Part shown: positions 60,294 through 64,000 of the stretch, piece after piece
How positions within the stretch are numbered: position 1 is the first letter of the stretch
How the letters are laid out: every line of letters starts with the position of its first letter
Origin: Ferribacterium limneticum
GTDB lineage: Bacteria > Pseudomonadota > Gammaproteobacteria > Burkholderiales > Rhodocyclaceae
Assembly: GCF_020510585.1 (NCBI RefSeq)
Contig: NZ_CP075190.1
Location: 1,486,001-1,550,000, forward strand
Length of the DNA: 64,000 bases
Direction of reading: 5' to 3'
The notes under the pieces: generated by a model
Database searches by the model: none
Seen by the model: only the letters and a program-made list of their open reading frames with translations
Told to the model about the DNA's origin: nothing
Translations under genes and position numbers: made by a program

Positions 60294-61766
60294 TTAGGCA
60301 GCCTTCTTGACTTCTTCAGCAGCAACCTTCTTCCACGGGGGAGTCAGGTTCTTGAAGGTCGGGTTGGACAGGGCGATGTCCATGTCACGGGCGAAGATCG
60401 CGAAACCGTCGTAACCGTGGTACGGACCCGAGTAGTCCCAGGAGTGCATCTGGCGCAGAGGAATGCCCATCTTCTGGAAGATGTACTTTTCCTTGATGCC
60501 GGAGCCGACCATGTCGGGCTTCAGGCGCTTGACGAACTCTTCCAGCTCGAAACCGGTGACGTCGTCGTAGAGCAGGGTGGCATCACCCATTTCTTTGATC
60601 GTGCGGTCGTAGTCGTCGTTGTGGCCGAATTCGTAGCCGGTGCCGATGACTTCCATGCCGAGGTCTTCGTAGGCGCCGATAACGTGACGCGGACGCAGGC
60701 CGCCGACGTAGAGCATGACCTTCTTGCCCTCGAGACGCGGTTTGTACTTGGCGATGATCTCGTCCATCATCGGCTTGTAGCGGGCGATGACAGCTTCGGT
60801 CTTTTCCTTGACGGAATCGTCGAAGAAGGCAGCGATCTTGCGCAGTGATTCGATGATCTTCGTCGGGCCGAAGAAGTTGTATTCCAGGTAAGGAATGCCG
60901 TACTTCTCTTCCATGTGACGGGAGATGTAGTTCATCGAACGGTAGCAGTGCAGCAGGTTCAGCTTGACCTTCGGCGTGTTCATCATTTCGGCAATGGTGC
61001 CGTCGCCGGACCACTGAGCCACGACACGCAGGCCCATCTCTTCGAGAAGAATACGGGTTGCCCAGGCATCGCCGCCGATGTTGTAGTCACCGATGATGGC
61101 TACGTCGTAGGGGGTCGATTCGAAAGCAGCGCCGTCGCGCTTGTCGAGCACCCAGTCACGGATCGCGTCGTTGGCGATGTGGTGGCCGAGGGACTGCGAA
61201 ACACCCCGGAAGCCTTCACAACGAACCGGGACAACCGGCTTGTCGATGGCGGCGGCAGCCTTCTTGGAGACGGACTCGATGTCGTCACCGATCAGGCCGA
61301 TCGGGCATTCGGACTGGACCGAGATACCCTTGTGCAGCGGGAACAGTTGTTCGACTTCTTCGATCAGCTTGGCGAGCTTCTTGTCGCCGCCGAAGACGAT
61401 GTCCTTCTCCTGGAAGTCGGAGGTGAAATTCATCGTGCCGAAGGTATCGACGCCGGTCGTGCCGACATAGTAGTTACGGCGACCGGCGCGGGAGTACTGA
61501 CCGCAGCCGACAGGGCCGTGCGAGATGTGGATCATGTCCTTGATCGGACCCCATACCACGCCCTTGGAGCCAGCGTAGGCACAACCACGAATGGTCATGA
61601 CGCCCGGCAGGGACTTGCGGTTGGAAGTGATGCACTTCTTCGATTGTTCAATGGTTTGATCATTGGTCGCGAGATGCTTGGCGCGATCCTTCTGAGCTTT
61701 TTCCGGATAAACCTCAAGCACCTCGGCAATGAGGGCGTCGGTTTCTTCGCGAGACAGAGTTGTCAT
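60294..61766 (-). CDS. nifD: nitrogenase MoFe protein alpha subunit
   Basis: A 490-residue alpha subunit. P-cluster ligands Cys62, Cys88 and Cys154, the FeMo-co ligand Cys274, and His195 near the cofactor (SLGHHIAND) are all present, as in the molybdenum enzyme. Distance to nifK is 137 bases, with no separate promoter seen. Confidence 0.98.
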   Translation of the reverse strand: MTTLSREETDALIAEVLEVYPEKAQKDRAKHLATNDQTIEQSKKCITSNRKSLPGVMTIRGCAYAGSKGVVWGPIKDMIHISHGPVGCGQYSRAGRRNYYVGTTGVDTFGTMNFTSDFQEKDIVFGGDKKLAKLIEEVEQLFPLHKGISVQSECPIGLIGDDIESVSKKAAAAIDKPVVPVRCEGFRGVSQSLGHHIANDAIRDWVLDKRDGAAFESTPYDVAIIGDYNIGGDAWATRILLEEMGLRVVAQWSGDGTIAEMMNTPKVKLNLLHCYRSMNYISRHMEEKYGIPYLEYNFFGPTKIIESLRKIAAFFDDSVKEKTEAVIARYKPMMDEIIAKYKPRLEGKKVMLYVGGLRPRHVIGAYEDLGMEVIGTGYEFGHNDDYDRTIKEMGDATLLYDDVTGFELEEFVKRLKPDMVGSGIKEKYIFQKMGIPLRQMHSWDYSGPYHGYDGFAIFARDMDIALSNPTFKNLTPPWKKVAAEEVKKAA

Positions 61767-61818
61767 GTTTTCCTCCTGACGTCGCCACCAATCTGTGGCC
61801 GACGTACTGGTTGAAAGT

Positions 61819-61840
61819 GGCGGGGAGCGATGCCCCCGCC
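61819..61840 (-). other. intercistronic hairpin nifH-nifD
   Basis: GGCGGGG and CCCCGCC pair around an eight-base loop, about 20 bases past the nifH stop. Such structures are thought to stabilise the nifH part of the message, giving excess Fe protein. Confidence 0.55.
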
Positions 61841-61859
61841 GTAGCTTGCAGGGTCTTGC

Positions 61860-62753
<894 letters not shown>

Positions 62754-62806
62754 TTAGTCTGTCAGTCGATTTGCGAAGGAATCTTTGAGAGTCGCACCTC
62801 ACCTTT

Positions 62807-62822
62807 TGCACGTAGCGTGCCA
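62807..62822 (-). promoter_or_regulatory. sigma-54 promoter of nifHDK
   Basis: Minus strand TGGCACGCTACGTGCA, with GG and GC at -24/-12, 66 bases upstream of the nifH ATG. Confidence 0.85.
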
Positions 62823-62857
62823 GGTCGACTGGCAGACCGTAATCGATTGATTATTAA

Positions 62858-63742
62858 ATGAAAATAAAAAATGAGCCGGCGATTGTCGGGGTGGGTACAT
62901 CCGACAATATCCCTACGCTTTGTAGGGGTGACTACAATGCGACACTGCCGCGCGACGCCCGTCTGCCCATCAATCGCTGCAATCTGCCGGCCGTCGTCCT
63001 TGGCGGCCTGACCTACCAGCAACACCCCAGCCCCTTGTTGCTCGACGGCGTCGCCGAACTGCACAGCGATCTGTTCCGGCGCCTCAATGCAGCAACGCCG
63101 GAAGCGCGGGCCGACGTCTTTCGCGATTACCTGACCATCCATTTCCAGCTCGAGTGGCCGGAGGAAATGGGGTTTACGGGACAAAAGAAGAGCCGGGCCA
63201 AGGCCAACTACATAAGGATGATTCGTGGCTGGAGTTTCGATTCCGACAGCCGCGAAGGCGCCGTGCTCAAAGGCTGGGTCGAGTCACGCTTTGGCCTCAT
63301 GCCGCGCTACCACGGCCAGCCGTTGCGCGATCCGACAGGGGACGGCTATCGGCGCTACCAGGAAATGCGCTCGCACGGCCTGTACGGCACCAGTGCGCTT
63401 GAGGCCCAACTCGACCTGCTGTACACCTTCAGTCAGTACGAGCTGGCCCAACGCCATCATGGCGCCCGGCATGTCACGCTTTATCGCGGCGTCAATCGCC
63501 TGGCCGATCATGAGGTGCTCGCCACGGGGCAGGGCGGGCAGCACGTTGTCCTCCTCAATAACCTCAATTCATTCACCTGCAGCCGCGACCGCGCCTGCGA
63601 ATTCGGCGACTACATACTTGAAGTGAATATTCCGCTGACCAAGATATTCTTCCAGTGCGGCCTGCTTCCCGGCGTACTACAGGGCGAGGATGAGTTTCTG
63701 GTGATTGGTGGGGTGGTTGATGTGACTTTGTCGACAATCTGA
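62858..63742 (+). CDS. draT: NAD+-dinitrogen-reductase ADP-D-ribosyltransferase
   Basis: A 294-residue DraT, which inactivates NifH by ADP-ribosylation when ammonium or darkness/energy stress is sensed. Family words: RLPINRCNLPA (about 35-45), RGWSFDSDSREGAVLKGWVESRFG (about 124-147) and LYRGVNRL (about 208-215). The start is uncertain: ATG 62858 lacks a ribosome site and the first 30 residues overlap NifA sites of nifH; a GTG at 62891 is an alternative. draG is not in the window. Confidence 0.92.
   Translation: MKIKNEPAIVGVGTSDNIPTLCRGDYNATLPRDARLPINRCNLPAVVLGGLTYQQHPSPLLLDGVAELHSDLFRRLNAATPEARADVFRDYLTIHFQLEWPEEMGFTGQKKSRAKANYIRMIRGWSFDSDSREGAVLKGWVESRFGLMPRYHGQPLRDPTGDGYRRYQEMRSHGLYGTSALEAQLDLLYTFSQYELAQRHHGARHVTLYRGVNRLADHEVLATGQGGQHVVLLNNLNSFTCSRDRACEFGDYILEVNIPLTKIFFQCGLLPGVLQGEDEFLVIGGVVDVTLSTI
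62884..62899. promoter_or_regulatory. NifA site 1 for nifH
   Basis: TGT-CGGGGTGGGT-ACA, exact TGT-N10-ACA, about 62 bases upstream of the promoter and inside the 5' part of the draT frame. Confidence 0.7.
62921..62936. promoter_or_regulatory. NifA site 2 for nifH
   Basis: TGT-AGGGGTGACT-ACA, a second exact TGT-N10-ACA, 37 bases from site 1, also inside the draT frame. Confidence 0.7.
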
Positions 63743-63836
63743 CATCGCCTGCGTAGAAGACTGCGTCATATACATCTGTAAAGATTGGGAATGATTAATG
63801 CTTGAATAAGCCATCCCTATGGAATAAGGATATGGC

Positions 63837-64000
63837 ATGCAATCGCCGATACAGGTTTATCTCGATGATCTCTGTATGAGATTGGCGTCAACGCATGCGG
63901 GAGAACTGGCCAATTACATTCCCGAATTAAGCAAGGCCGACCCGGACTGGTTTGGTATTTCCATCGTCACAATGGATGGTGTGATCTATTCAACGGGCGA
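63837..64000 (+). CDS. glsA: glutaminase (partial, 3' end beyond the window)
   Basis: The first 54 codons read MQSPIQVYLDDLCMRLASTH, then a segment ending IPELSKADPDWFGISIVTMDG, which is the N-terminus of the serine-dependent glutaminase GlsA family (glutamine to glutamate and ammonia). AAGGAT precedes the ATG. It is truncated by the window edge. It follows draT by 94 bases on the same strand. Confidence 0.85.
   Translation, partial: MQSPIQVYLDDLCMRLASTHAGELANYIPELSKADPDWFGISIVTMDGVIYSTG

Overview
The window reads as chromosomal DNA of a GC-rich betaproteobacterium of the Rhodocyclales. Gene content (two phenol hydroxylase/meta-cleavage gene sets plus a molybdenum nitrogenase cluster) and protein style fit Dechloromonas aromatica or a close relative; this is recognition from memory, not a database result.

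Layout. 1-2.5 kb: a duplicated tRNA-Ala/Glu/Asp trio behind gltX, then tRNA-Val. 2.5-10.2 kb: a DmpR-type sigma-54 activator with a small ABM-domain membrane protein, and divergently the complete phenol hydroxylase operon dmpKLMNOPQ with a sigma-54 promoter and DmpR-like upstream sites. 10.3-19.4 kb: a GntR repressor (AphS/PhcS-like) divergent from a full meta-cleavage operon (catechol 2,3-dioxygenase, GlcG-like protein, dmpCDE, an SDR, dmpFGHI). 19.5-26.4 kb: an envelope operon (YCF48-like lipoprotein, RND/MMPL transporter, DUF1302, DUF1329). 26.5-28.7 kb: a decayed dehydrogenase fragment, a small helical protein and a chemoreceptor. 28.7-34.2 kb: a LysR regulator (AphT/PhcT-like) divergent from a second catechol 2,3-dioxygenase and a reduced second phenol hydroxylase (LMNO only). 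34.2-43.4 kb: a second lower pathway (dmpC-E-H-I-F-G plus SDR, double tautomerase, flavin oxidoreductase and GST) bracketed by two copies of a 563-bp inverted-repeat element. 43.5-46.1 kb: a HpaI-type aldolase and a second DmpR-type activator with an altered GAFTGA loop. 46.4-48.7 kb: poorly characterised small genes. 49-63.8 kb: two nif operons on the minus strand (nifV-nifP-TPR-nifW-nifZ-nifM and nifHDK-nifT-fdx-nifY-orf-LRV-orf) separated by tpm and a GGDEF response regulator, then draT and the start of glsA.

How it works together. Phenol is hydroxylated to catechol, cleaved to 2-hydroxymuconic semialdehyde, and taken to pyruvate and acetyl-CoA; both copies of the lower pathway carry the oxalocrotonate branch, only the first carries the hydrolase. 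The second hydroxylase has no reductase and probably borrows DmpP from the first. Three layers of control can be read: sigma-54/DmpR-type activation of both hydroxylase operons, a GntR operator at the first meta operon with a matching half-site beside dmpR, and a LysR-type two-part operator (ATACC-N5-GGTAT-N18-GTATTGGAC) at four promoters that ties the envelope operon, the lysR/second dioxygenase region, the second lower pathway and the aldolase/second DmpR operon into one inferred regulon. Both nif operons have sigma-54 promoters with NifA-type TGT-N10-ACA sites.

Also present is an undescribed-looking short interspersed repeat (core CCACGGTCAACCGGAAA), eight copies, mostly between convergent genes or inside the 563-bp elements, and two lying in frame inside nifM and tpm.
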